Shown here one piece after another: positions 46,156 to 56,058 of a stretch of 64,000 bases of DNA. The stretch is from assembly GCA_001600095.1 (NCBI GenBank), contig BCIX01000004.1:1492586-1556585 (forward strand), written 5' to 3'. A program made the position numbers and the translations under genes. How positions within the stretch are numbered: position 1 is the stretch's first letter; each line of letters opens with the position of its first letter. Under the pieces are notes generated by a model. The model had not been told where the DNA came from. It did no database searches and saw only the letters and a list, made by a program, of their open reading frames with translations. This DNA comes from Bullera alba. Lineage: Eukaryota; Basidiomycota; Tremellomycetes; Tremellales; Bulleraceae.

Positions 46156-48039
46156 TTACTGCAAAAGATCCTCCGCCTTCCAGGTCCATCGACCCCCTAG
46201 CATCGTTCCCGCAACTTTCATCTCCCTCAATCCTCTCGCGCCGCAGGCGAGCGGGTCGTGGCTGATGAGGCAGATGTCGGCTGTCTCACCTTCGTCAATG
46301 GTGGTCTTCTCGTTCTATGCGATATGCGCATTAGCATCTCATATCGAGCGGATCAGTCCGGAGGGTTTCCTGTCCTTGGTAACGATCGGACGTGCGCAAT
46401 GCAGGCCCTAAAGGTCTGAGTCTTTGACTCATCACTCACCCATGTAGACGCCGAGTATGCCGTCTTGATATCGATAATCTGCTCCTCGCAGAACGGTCCC
46501 AGATTATCCTCGCCTTCTCCACTCCTACTGACCGCCACTGCCATAGCCTCCCATGGGTGCAGCGGGGCGATAGGCGCATCACTACCCATCTTCACGGGGA
46601 TACCCGCATCGACGATACTTTTGAAGGGATAGGCCCTTCCCTCCCTCCCCGGCCAGAATTTGTGACAGAGATCCCTATCGTCGACGAGGTGACACGGCTG
46701 GATACTAGCCACCAGGTCCAGTTCCTTGAACAGAGGGAGATCGTCAAAGTCAAGTAATTGAGCATGCTCTATACTGCTCCCCTTGAGCAACGAGAGGCCG
46801 TGCTGCTGGAGCGTTTCGCGGACCGTCGTCAATGTGAGATGGTTGGCATGATCACCAATAGCGTGAATGGCCATTTTGAACGAGTTTTCACATCCCTTCT
46901 TGATCATATCCGCGAGTTTCGGCTTTTCGTAGGTGAGCAAGCCAAAGTTGTCCGGAGTGCCAGGATACGCTTCGTGGCAATAGGCGGTTTGTGATCCCAA
47001 TGAACCGTCGGTGATGATCTTGTACGGACCAACTGTGACCAGACCGCCACAGCCAGCCACGTCGTCGCCGGTTTTGTATCCCTCTTTGAGAGCGGCGTCG
47101 ATGTGTTCCTCATAGACACCCGCGTGAACTCGTAAGGTCGAGAAGCCACTGGCGCAGCGTCGCTGCCATGCAGGGATATTGAACGTCATCTCGAGGTCGA
47201 CAATCTCAGTCACTCCGAGGGACCTAGGAGCGGGAAGACGGATCAGCATGAGGCTAGATCGTTCATGACCATCCCGCCGGGCGAGGACTGCTAGTGAGCC
47301 GTCCTGTATCACTTCCCACTCACGCTGCCCGCTTCGCTTCTTGATCGATCCACTGATCCAATACCGCCTCGGAAACTGTGCTCAGATCGTGACTGATATT
47401 GAAAGCATCCTTCTCATACAGCATACCATCGGGATAATCCTCAACCTTTATGCCAAATCTCTTCAGACCGGCGGTATTGCAGCACATCGAGTGGTATCCG
47501 TTGAACATGAGGAAGATGGGGCGGTCCAAGGACAACTCGTCCAGGAGGTGTCTGTCCAATCTGTCAGAGTCGGACCATGTGGCATTACGCAAGTTAAGAG
47601 CGACAAAGTTGGGTTCCTCGACGGGGTCATATCGAGGGTCTATGAGTGCTTCCTTGACCATGGCGAGAGCTTCGGAAGCGGACTTTGCGGACTGCAGGTC
47701 GAGTCGGTGAGAGGCTACCGCATTGAGCTTCTGATGTGTATGCCAGTCTATCAAGCTCTAAGTCCGTCAGCGTCCATCTCGTGGTCGGATGCACACCAGT
47801 GACCGGGAGCTATCTGGCCAGGGTTTTGTATCGCTAAGGGATGGACAGAGTAGACTCACCGGACTTAGCCAGAGTGACGAGCCGTCCTTCCTCCGACAGT
47901 CCACAAGCTCAACTTGACCATCAACAGGAATGTCTCCTTTACTTATAGTCTCGACCTGACCATCCTTGATAAGAACGGAGTAGAGCCCTGGCTCCCTTCC
48001 CACCACATTGACATGGGTGAGCAACGTCGTTCCTGCCAT
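46156..48039 (-). CDS. Amidohydrolase family 3 metal-dependent hydrolase (YtcJ-like)
   Basis: The start is the ATG at 48039 (MAGTTLLTHVNVVGREPGLY). It has the composite-domain start of amidohydrolases (LLTHVNVV, SVLIKDGQVETIS), then the metal-site region SLIDWHTHQKLNAVASHRLDL in place of the common DGHxH. YHSMCCNTAGLKRFGI and the central exon follow with SLGVTEIVDLEMTF, GGLVTVGPYKIITDGSLGSQ TAYC, MAIHAIGDHANHLTL and SSIEHAQLLDFDDLPLFKEL. Next are LVASIQPCHLVDDRD and MGSDAPIAPLHPWEAM. The last exon reads IDEGETADICLISHDPLACG, the usual end. These features define the amidohydrolase-3 group; the substrate is unknown. Probably cytosolic. Confidence 0.87.
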
Positions 48040-48959
48040 AGTTGTGCTTGACGAGCTCGATCGCTATCTCGAGGACGTTGGGATACAGTGATATTCCGAC
48101 TCGGGTCGACAGCCCGATGTTCAGACTCGAGTGCGGTCTCGACTCCTCTAACCTGTAGGTCAATCAGTGAAAGCAACAGACTGACAGCAGCTGACAGCTA
48201 GTTGAGATTGAGTTGAGAGCCAACATGGCTGCCTGGCAGGTCGAGCCGAAGGACCCAAGTCCGAAACGCGCGCTTACACCTACAGCTGGGCCACGTGGCA
48301 GAAGCACGGGCGCGGCTAACGGCGGGATCTCCCACTATTAGCTAGTTGAGCCTAATCTCAAATGGCCGGCGTGCGATTTGACGCTGAGGAACAGACGTGA
48401 ACCGAGGCGCCCCGCGCCGAGGCTAATACCGAGCAAAAACCCCGATCTTACTTTGGAACAGAGCGCTGTTGTTAAAATTTGATTCCGCTCGGGAATTAGA
48501 GATATTTCTAATGACAACATAAGCGGAAAATCACACATTAGCAGAATGAATCAGATGCTAATCAGCTCATCGATCATCCCTGGCAGACCCTGCACCGCCT
48601 GCCAATGAATTCTGTATATACGAGTTGATGATCTCGATTCTCGGCCAAAGCTGCTTGCATGATCTCGTACTCGGACTTTCACTTCACTCAATCACGACTC
48701 GACTCTGCACAGCAGTCTCGAGCCGAAGCATACGTCAAGCCAGATCTTACACCTGGAGGGCGGAGCATCTCAGATCTGACTCGACCATCGTTCACACCAC
48801 CTCGAATCGACAATTGCCGACGGCTAAACCAGATCGTAATCATCGAGTCGATCATCGAGCTCAAACAGTGATCCTCTTCGACATAAGAGGTCATTTCCCA
48901 TTTTATAACACCAGGTCAGCACTCTCAGCTTCGACTCCGACCTATCCCTACCTGCCATC
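48040..48959. other. Long divergent promoter region with an AT-rich palindrome
   Basis: 920 bases between the amidohydrolase (-) and the PaiB-like gene (+). At 48495-48512 lies ATTAGA-GATATT-TCTAAT, an 18-base near-palindrome in an AT-rich patch. Open frames (48625-49032) show no conserved features. No RNA gene recognised. Confidence 0.45.
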
Positions 48960-49739
48960 ATGTACATCCGCCCCGTACACGCCGAGCTCGACCACAAAGC
49001 GTTATTCGCTTTTGTCAAGCAATACCCCTTAGGGCTCTTCACCACGGCCATTCCAAATCCCAAATACGACACGCTACAGACAACACACATTCCCTTCGTG
49101 CTCGATGAGTCCGAGACACTGGAGGCGGGTCAATCCTCGCCTGAAGGCTCTTTGGGCACGCTGCGAGGACATATGGCGAGGGCCAACCCCCAATGTAAAG
49201 CTATAATCGATGCTCTGCGACCTACCTCCTCCAGCAAATTACCGGAGGACGTCTTGATCTTGTTCAACGCGCCAGTAAACTCCTACGTCCCTCCTCGCTT
49301 CTATGTCGACACGAAACCGAATGACGGCAAGGTTGTACCCACGTGGAACTACGCCGCTGTTCAAGTCTACGGCACGCTCACCGCGCACTACGAGAACAAC
49401 GAGTCGACGGGTAAATACCTCCAAAAACAAGTGGAAGACCTCTCAAACCTGCAAGAAGTCGAACACAGGGATCCATCGGGGAAACATGGCGCGTGGAAGG
49501 TGGCCGATGCGCCGGAGCGATATGTCGAGTTGTTGAAGAAGGGCATTATCGGGATCGAGATCGAGATCAAGCGGATTGAGGGGAGGTTCAAGCTCAGCCA
49601 AGAGGACGATGATGGCGACTGGAACGGCGTGGTGGAAGGGTTCAGGAGCTTGGGCACCGATAAGGGAGAGAAGATGGCCGAGATGGTGGAGAGCAGGGGG
49701 AAACATCGGCAGTCAAAGGCGAATCCCCCGGTCGCCTAA
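48960..49739 (+). CDS. PaiB-like FMN-binding split-barrel protein
   Basis: An intronless frame of 259 residues from the ATG at 48960. MYIRPVHAELDHKALFAFVK, QYPLGLFTTAIP, LQTTHIPFVLDE, LRGHMARANPQCKAI, VLILFNAPVNSYVPPRFYV, KVVPTWNYAAVQVYGTL and GIIGIEIEIKRIEGRFKLSQ together give the FMN_bind_2 (PaiB) family. Bacterial PaiB is a transcriptional/protease-regulating protein, whereas in fungi the family is widespread and poorly studied, and is probably a flavin or heme-binding oxidoreductase-like protein. The lack of introns among intron-rich neighbours and the bacterial-type family raise the possibility of an old transfer from bacteria, but many fungi carry it, so this is not a recent event. Confidence 0.85.
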   Translation: MYIRPVHAELDHKALFAFVKQYPLGLFTTAIPNPKYDTLQTTHIPFVLDESETLEAGQSSPEGSLGTLRGHMARANPQCKAIIDALRPTSSSKLPEDVLILFNAPVNSYVPPRFYVDTKPNDGKVVPTWNYAAVQVYGTLTAHYENNESTGKYLQKQVEDLSNLQEVEHRDPSGKHGAWKVADAPERYVELLKKGIIGIEIEIKRIEGRFKLSQEDDDGDWNGVVEGFRSLGTDKGEKMAEMVESRGKHRQSKANPPVA

Positions 49740-49975
49740 TCGCGTGTCACGAGAAGGAGAACGATCACTCAACGATCATGACTTCAGCGCAACAACTATC
49801 GCCACCCAGCAGTCATCGGTACTCGCAAACAACCCTGGCAAAGCAGAGGCGAGGTCGAGTTGCTCAGCACTGCAGCACGTGTACTCGTATGGACGTCATT
49901 TCCGCCGGGAGTCATCACAACGATTCAAGTTGTAAATGCATAGAGCATAACCTCGCACAGCCTCGCACTATCTCA

Positions 49976-50848
49976 TCACCACGGGATCGTACCCTTCTTG
50001 TCGAAAAAAGTCCCCGCTTTCTCATCGTGCACACCTGTACTGATGTCCTTGATGAACTCGCCCGCGGGTCCCGGCTCTTCGGCCCCGTACTGACGGTGTA
50101 CATGGGCGGGCAGGCCACCGAGGTTGGTGGCCAGATACCCCGGACACACGAGGAACAACTTGATCTTCTCCTGATCGACCTTCAGGATCCTGCACCACTC
50201 CAAGAACATCATGTTCAGAGCGGTCTTGCTGGTTCGATAGGTGAGCAAGTCGAAAGTGGGCGTCTTTGGCCATACCCCTTTGTCCCCGAGCGGCGGGTGA
50301 TTGATGGGCATGTCGAACGAGTGGTATGAAGCGGAGGATACGGACGACGAGATGAACATGATCCGCGCGAGGTCGGATTTGTAGAGGACGGGAAGGAGCG
50401 CCTCGGTGAGGACGTAGGTGGACGTGACGTTGGTGCCGAGGGACTGATCAAAGGCCTGTCGGATGGTGAGGTCGCCGGAGCGGTACTTCATGTCGAGGTT
50501 GGCAGCTGGCGATATGTCAGCTTGGCTTGGTGACAGATTCGTAGGGTACTCACTGGCATTGTGGATCAGGACATCCAAGCGACCAAGCTTCTCGAGGTAG
50601 GTTACCACTTTGGCAATACTCTCATCGTTGTCGAGGTCCAACTCCAGAGTGACAAGCTTGACGCTTCGCTTCTCGCCGACTCCGTCCTCTTCCAGGGTGT
50701 TGGCAACAGACTCGGCCTTGTCGACTGATCTGGAGGTGAGGATGATGGTGGAGTTGGGCGGGAGGGAAGAGAGCAAGGCTCGAGCGGTATGCAAGCCCAG
50801 TCCGTCCGGGTTGATGCCTGTGATAAGCAGTATTTGTTCTTGAGCCAT
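49976..50848 (-). CDS. Short-chain dehydrogenase/reductase, paralogue A
   Basis: Classical-type SDR with the ATG at 50848 (MAQEQILLITGINPDGLGLH). The cofactor motif is TG-x4-GLG, one residue longer than the usual TG-x3-GxG. LGRLDVLIHNA is the NNAG-equivalent segment, IMFISSSVSSASYHS is the serine region, and LLTYRTSKTALNMMFLEWCR has the YxxxK. A 48-nt sequence with perfect GTGAGT...CAG ends (about 50509-50556) lies at the same place as the intron of paralogue B. It is a multiple of three and has no stop, so both spliced and retained forms are open. The C-terminus is ...GTIPW. NAD(P)H-dependent reduction of an unknown carbonyl substrate is expected. Confidence 0.86.
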   Translation of the reverse strand: MAQEQILLITGINPDGLGLHTARALLSSLPPNSTIILTSRSVDKAESVANTLEEDGVGEKRSVKLVTLELDLDNDESIAKVVTYLEKLGRLDVLIHNASEYPTNLSPSQADISPAANLDMKYRSGDLTIRQAFDQSLGTNVTSTYVLTEALLPVLYKSDLARIMFISSSVSSASYHSFDMPINHPPLGDKGVWPKTPTFDLLTYRTSKTALNMMFLEWCRILKVDQEKIKLFLVCPGYLATNLGGLPAHVHRQYGAEEPGPAGEFIKDISTGVHDEKAGTFFDKKGTIPW

Positions 50849-52150
50849 GTCGACCTGGGTACGTTACTGGTGCGAAGAGTAGTTGAAGCCTGAAGGGGTG
50901 TTTGAACTTGGCGCGGAATGTGGTAGTCAAGTCTTCGGACTTCACTGTCTCTTGATCTCGATCCTTCTTGTACCATCAGTGTCCACTCCAACTCGGGGTC
51001 CGGGCATGTACATGCATGTCATGTAACGTATCGATAAGAACAATCGCAAACGGGGTAGAGAGCACAAAGGGCAAACGACGTTATGCTTGTTCAGCAACCA
51101 GCAATCAGCAATCAGCATGCCCGAGTCCCGAGTAGCAGACTAACGATCAAAGATTGAAAAGGGGCACATGTTCGAAGATGATTGACACCATGCGGTGCGA
51201 TGTTGGCAGCCATGACGCTGAGGCTGAGATGGTGACCAGGCGCATTCAACCATTATCCTCAACTGGGGTACTCGGACTCGGAACACGGTCATCAGGGTTC
51301 TTTGTAAGCCCTGCTGCTTGCTGCCCTTTGGCTTGTTCATCACGAGTCAGCTGCGCGTGAACAAGAAGCCCTTGACCTCCCGAAACAGCCCGTGGCCCCT
51401 TGAGGCTCCTAGAGGCCCCTTGCTGCCCCTTGCGAGCCCGTGCGACATCTGATAGGTACAGTAGATAAGCATGACCGTGCATGACCCCGATTATGCATGA
51501 CACAGCAAGGAGGGTGAATGGGTGAAGAAGGTGAAGGAGCTGTTATGTAGGAGCTGGAGCTAAACATGAAGATGTGTCAATTGTCATGTTTCGGACTTCG
51601 GCCATGGCAACACAGTCATCAGGCTAAGGTCTCATCGATCTCATCACTCATAAGGTTGACGATCAAACAACGTCCAACTCGGAGCAATCAATGGGCCGAA
51701 AGAGGCCGAAAGGCTGCCGTCTCGTTCATGCAGCTCATCCCACCTCTAGCTCTCTCAAGCCTGCTCCAACGTTCATCGCATGGAGCCTCATGCATCATGG
51801 CCTCATGGAGCGGCAGCCATCTCGACCCATCTCCTTGATTGGTCGATCCAGGCACTCCCCGAGTCTCGAGACTCGGTCGCCGAAAGGATCAGTCAGCTCT
51901 TGGTCAGCTCAGAGCCATATTGCCAAATGTCGCCAACGATCGACGGCCCCTCCCCAGACACGACCTCGGCGTGGAGGTCGAAGACAAAGCCGATCAGAGA
52001 TCTAAGTATAACTCAAGCACGCATATGAAAGGCTGAGCCCAAGCTCGTCTGAGGTCCAGTGGTCTGTGATCCCTTCATCCACATTCAGTTGACCCTCTAC
52101 GACTCTCTGCTATAACACTCAAGGTGTATCCACATCGCCAGCAAGCCACA
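50849..52150. other. Long divergent region between the two SDR paralogues
   Basis: About 1.3 kb. It contains a local repeat of GGCCCCTTG/GCCCCTTG units (about 51390-51441) and an AGCAACCAGCAATCAGCAATCAGCAT run (51092-51117). Open frames at 51566-52036 overlap in several frames without conserved features. No gene called. Confidence 0.45.
51092..51117. repeat. Short tandem repeat (CAATCAG)
   Basis: CAGCAACCAGCAATCAGCAATCAGCA: about three copies of a 7-8 base unit in non-coding DNA upstream of the SDR pair. Probably a simple slippage repeat. Confidence 0.45.
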
Positions 52151-53032
52151 ATGTCCGCCAACAAAGACCAGATCATTCTCATCACCGGTGTCAACCCCGG
52201 TGGTCTCGCCTGGGCAACTGCCAAGGCGCTCAACGGAACCCTCTCCCCCGGATCAACCATCCTCCTCACCGCACGTATTGTCACCAAGGCTGAGGCAGTG
52301 GTGAAGACTTTGAAGGAGGATGTTGATGGACCAGTCCAACTCCCAAACCTCGTCTCCGCTCATCTCGACATTGAGAGCGATGAGAGCATTGACGCCATAG
52401 TCAAGCTCATTTCGGAAAAGTACGGCCGTCTGGATGTGCTGGTGAACAATGCGGGTGAGTGATTCGTTGCTATCCCGGAAATTGATCACTGACCCTCTCT
52501 TCTTCCCGCAGGCAGCAGTCACGACTTCGCCGTTGCCGATGGCAAGATGACCCTTCGAGAGGCATTCAACCAAACGTTCAGCTCCAACGTCACCTCGACC
52601 CACCTGCTCACTCACGCAATGATCCCCCTCTTGCTCAAGTCGTCCGACCCGCGAACCCTCTTTGTCGGGTCCAAGACCGGGTCACTCGCCGTGCAAAAGG
52701 ATACCGAGGCCATGCCGATCAACAAGGTCCTCGATACCGGATGGCCAAAGGGACCCAACTTCTCGGTCACCAGTTACAGAACCAGCAAGACCGCCATGCG
52801 CATGATGGCGTTGGAGTGGTGCCGAGTACTCAAGAACGACAATGTCAGGATCTTCATCCTCGAACCAGGTTGGCTCGCGACCAGTCTTGGCAAGGTGGAC
52901 CCAGCGACGATGAAGGCCATGGGCGCGAAGGATCCTTCGGAGGGAGGTGAATACCTCCGAGACATCATCAATGGTCTGCATGACAAGGAGGTCGAGACGT
53001 TTATGAGTGCCGACGGGGAGATTCCTTGGTAG
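52151..53032 (+). CDS. Short-chain dehydrogenase/reductase, paralogue B
   Basis: The start is the ATG at 52151 (MSANKDQIILITGVNPGGLAW). It is clearly related to paralogue A over its whole length: both have ITGxNPxGL, YGRLDVLVNNAG versus LGRLDVLIHNA, the same intron position just after this motif, SYRTSKTAMRMMALEWCRVL and the same ...IPW end. One intron (about 52454-52511) has a normal length. The third glycine of the cofactor loop is replaced by alanine (GGLAWATAKAL). The region before YxxxK reads TLFVGSKTGSLAVQKD, so a serine is available. Cytosolic, substrate unknown. Orientation relative to A implies an inverted duplication. Confidence 0.86.
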
Positions 53033-53778
53033 ATGGACGATAGTGGCTAGTATTCGGTCTAGTGGGAGCGTGTCATGTGGCCGTTCCAATAGTCGAGAGC
53101 TGTAGAGAGATCAATGCAATGATTGTGCCAAGTCGCAGACGTCGGGCAAAATTGTCAAGGTGTTAGCGCGCTGTGGAGTCTCCACCGTCGGGTCTCGCAA
53201 GGTAGTTCGTCGGTCGACCTTGGACTTGTGAGATGAGGGCTACTCGGCGCTTCTAGCACGACTTGAGCATGTAGGGGAGATGAAACACGATCAGAGAGAG
53301 ATTGGAGAATGCAAAGAGAGCTGGGCCTGGCTAAGTAGGCCTGGCTCTAGCTTGCCCCGCAGCAACCCCGCAGAGAGGGAGGGTACGCGCGAAGGCGATT
53401 AACGAGCCAATTTGAAGAGCCTAATGCTGACATCATTATAGGCACCAGGTCGATTTGCGCTTGGTGCGGTGGTGCATGCCTACATCCGAGGTTATCGCGT
53501 CGAGACGGAGAGTTGACCGCACTCCGTTAAGAGAGCAGCGCAACACATTACGTAAACGAGCTTCACCGCGACCGCATCAGCGTTGACCATCGTCAAAGGT
53601 GAAGGTGTCGCAGGCAAGCATTCAGTTGGTATACTCGTCGCACCACTCATAACCAAGCACCATAACGCCAGTGCAGCCTGCAAGAAGTCTACGGCCGCAC
53701 GAAGTCACCGCTTCTCTACCGATACTCTAGGACTCGATAGCTCTCATCCGAAGCCATCACAAGTAGTGATATCTCGCC
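53033..53778. other. Intergenic, PRE8 promoter
   Basis: 746 bases between same-strand genes. Contains GGGCCTGGCTAAGTAGGCCTGGCT (two GGCCTGGCT copies, about 53323-53346). No proteasome-associated control element with exact GGTGGCAAA was seen. Nothing else recognised. Confidence 0.4.
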
Positions 53779-54851
53779 ATGTCCGGACCCAACAGTGGAG
53801 GCGCGTACTCGTGAGTGACGACGACCTGATGGCCAATGGATGCCGCCTGAGTCTATGGTGGATATATGATACATCTTGCTGACCCACTGTAGCTTCTCCC
53901 TGACTACATTCTCGCCGTCTGGAAAGCTCGTGCAGATTGAGCATGCCCTCGCGGCCGTCGCTGGAGGAACCACCAGTCTGGGGATCAAAGGTGAGCCGGA
54001 GTCGCATCTTCGAGCTTTCAGGACCTCCGCCCGGCGATCCGTTCTCTGATCACAGCTGACATACCACAGCCACGAATGGTATCGTCCTGGCAACCGAGAA
54101 GAAAGCGCCTTCGCTCTTGCTCGACACCTCGATGATCGAAAAGGTCGCTACGATCTGCCCCAACATCGGTTTCGTCTACTCTGGCATGGGTCCCGACTTC
54201 AGAGTGCTGGTCGCTAAAGCGAGGAAGATTGCTCAGGCATACTGGAAGGTGTATGGAGAGTACCCACCAACAAAGGTGCTAGTGCAGGAAGTCGCTGGTG
54301 TCATGCAGAAGGCAACACAGTCTGGGTGAGTGGGATCCTCTGTGGCTTGGGTCGTCCCGGACAGGTAACATCACAACCGCCGCCTTGGACTAGCTGACTT
54401 TCTAATAGAGGTGTGCGACCATACGGTATCTCCCTGTTGATCGCTGGATGGGACAGCCACAAGGGGCAGAGTCTGTATCAAGTGGATCCCTCTGGCTCAT
54501 ACTGGGCTTGGAAAGCTAGTGCCATTGGCAAGAACATGGTCAACGGCAAAACCTTCCTCGAGAAGCGGTAGGTCGGCCTCTTCCAGTCCATTCCCGAGCA
54601 GACCTCGCGAAGCGATCAATCTGACGCTCTCAATTAGATACAACGACGATCTCTCCCTCGAAGATGCCATTCACACCGCTTTGCTCACGCTGAAAGAAGG
54701 CTTCGAGGGTCAGATGACGGAGAACACGATCGAGATCGGCGTGGTCACGGTGCCAACCGCGGCGCAAATGCAGGAAAAGCCAGGAGAGAGATTACCGCCT
54801 ACATTCAGAAAGCTGAGCGAGGCCGAGGTGAGGGATTACTTGGCTCTATAA
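53779..54851 (+). CDS. PRE8: 20S proteasome subunit alpha-2 (Pre8)
   Basis: An outer-ring alpha subunit of the 20S core. The start is the ATG at 53779 ([11 protein letters not shown]); the first intron then joins [20 protein letters not shown], the diagnostic alpha-subunit N-terminal helix. Exons follow with [67 protein letters not shown] and [55 protein letters not shown] and [21 protein letters not shown] come next. The order fits alpha-2 (PSMA2), about 250 residues, with four introns. No catalytic Thr is expected in alpha subunits. It ends at 54851. Confidence 0.95.
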
Positions 54852-56058
54852 GGGCCTGGAGTTAGAGCACGAGTCGTGGATCACATGTACAAAAATGAAT
54901 CGACCGATCATACACATTGTCGTATCATGTGCGCATCGCTAGGTCAGGTTCCAGACCAGAGTCCGAAGTGGATGGATCACGTTGTCGGTGTCATCCTCGA
55001 GTCTTCGGCCTTTCTGAACCTTGTTGAGAGAATCCGTTCTCGTACAATCCCCTCATCTATCCTCTGAAGGACCGCATTTGACGGGCTTCGATGGGCACAG
55101 CTCGAGATCCTCTGGGCTCAGCGCTTCAGCGCTTCAGCGCTCATCCTTCGGCCTCCTGACTATCCGGATCCGACTGCCACAGGACAGCGTAATCAGAGAC
55201 ACAGCGGTCCGAGCAACTCCCCCAATTCGAGGTACATCCTGTTCCTCCCTGTGCCACCGTCTCTTGAGGCCTGAGGCGTATAATGACTTGCCATCTCGTC
55301 AAGGCAGCTGATGTAGGGCAGTAGAGGGCAGTGACAGGAGCAGGAGCAAAGCAAGAGGACTACCATTTGAAGTACCCCCTTTCATGACCTCGTCCATCTG
55401 GTGAAAAATGATTCCGTGGACCAGGGCCATAGGTTGCGATTGATGATCGACAGCCTTCACACATCCTTCACACAGCAGCATACACAACCCAGAGGATAGA
55501 GGATGCTGATTGACTCTGAACCTAGAGGGATGCTCACGGCAGTCGGGCCCTGCTCATGTGCTCTGCCTCTGACGACCCGCCGATGCCTTCCACGTCCGGC
55601 TTTGAACCGAAAGACTTCCTCTCTCCCTTCAACGGCCATACTCACAATGTATAAAGGCCGTCCTTATTCAACGGGACTGGAAGAAGGGCCACGCCTTCTG
55701 TCCCGTTTCACTGTCATCTTGTGCATAGGCTAGAACACTCTTCTCCAACCCCCCGGACGATCGACGAGCAAGACCCGGGTTTGTCCTCGTTGGCACAAAG
55801 ATCAACGTTGTACCAAAGGATCTCGACACACGCCCGCCCACACAAGGTGATTCCTTTCCATCCCACCACCATCCTATAGTGGTCTTGGTATCCCTTCGAT
55901 CGCAACACGGTGTTGCTTGCCCGTCCTCGCTTTCCCATGGAGAATAGACCCCGACTAGTCTGTACATAAAGGCCTAAGATCCACCCTTCCCACTCTTCGT
56001 CGCCTCTCACCGTCACTGCAACCGTTCATCGCATAGCATCTTGACATCTCATCGCAAG
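54852..56058. other. Long intergenic region upstream of the Ste3-like receptor
   Basis: About 1.2 kb. It has a short AGCGCTTC tandem repeat (about 55119-55141). Scanned on both strands for a small ORF ending in a CaaX motif (pheromone precursor) and none was found: the frame at 55503-55733 ends ...LCIG, one residue short. An ACAAAGA at about 55796 is only a weak match to a basidiomycete pheromone response element. Confidence 0.45.
55119..55141. repeat. AGCGCTTC short tandem repeat
   Basis: About 2.5 copies of an 8-base unit whose core AGCGCT is itself palindromic, in non-coding DNA. Probably a simple slippage repeat. Confidence 0.45.

Noticed and set aside
48960..49739. Recent bacterial transfer of the PaiB-like gene
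   Set aside because: The gene is intronless and the family is bacterial in name, but codon use looks like the neighbours and many fungi carry it. At most an old transfer.
51566..52036. Overlapping small frames between the SDR genes
   Set aside because: Open in several frames at once with no conserved features, and no consistent splice model was found.
49976..53032. Secondary-metabolite cluster around the SDR genes
   Set aside because: No backbone synthase (PKS, NRPS, terpene cyclase), P450 or transporter lies nearby; the neighbours are housekeeping genes.
55503..55733. Small ORF upstream of the receptor considered as pheromone precursor
   Set aside because: It ends ...LCIG, so the Cys is third and not fourth from the end. 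The body is too long and has no pheromone-like features.
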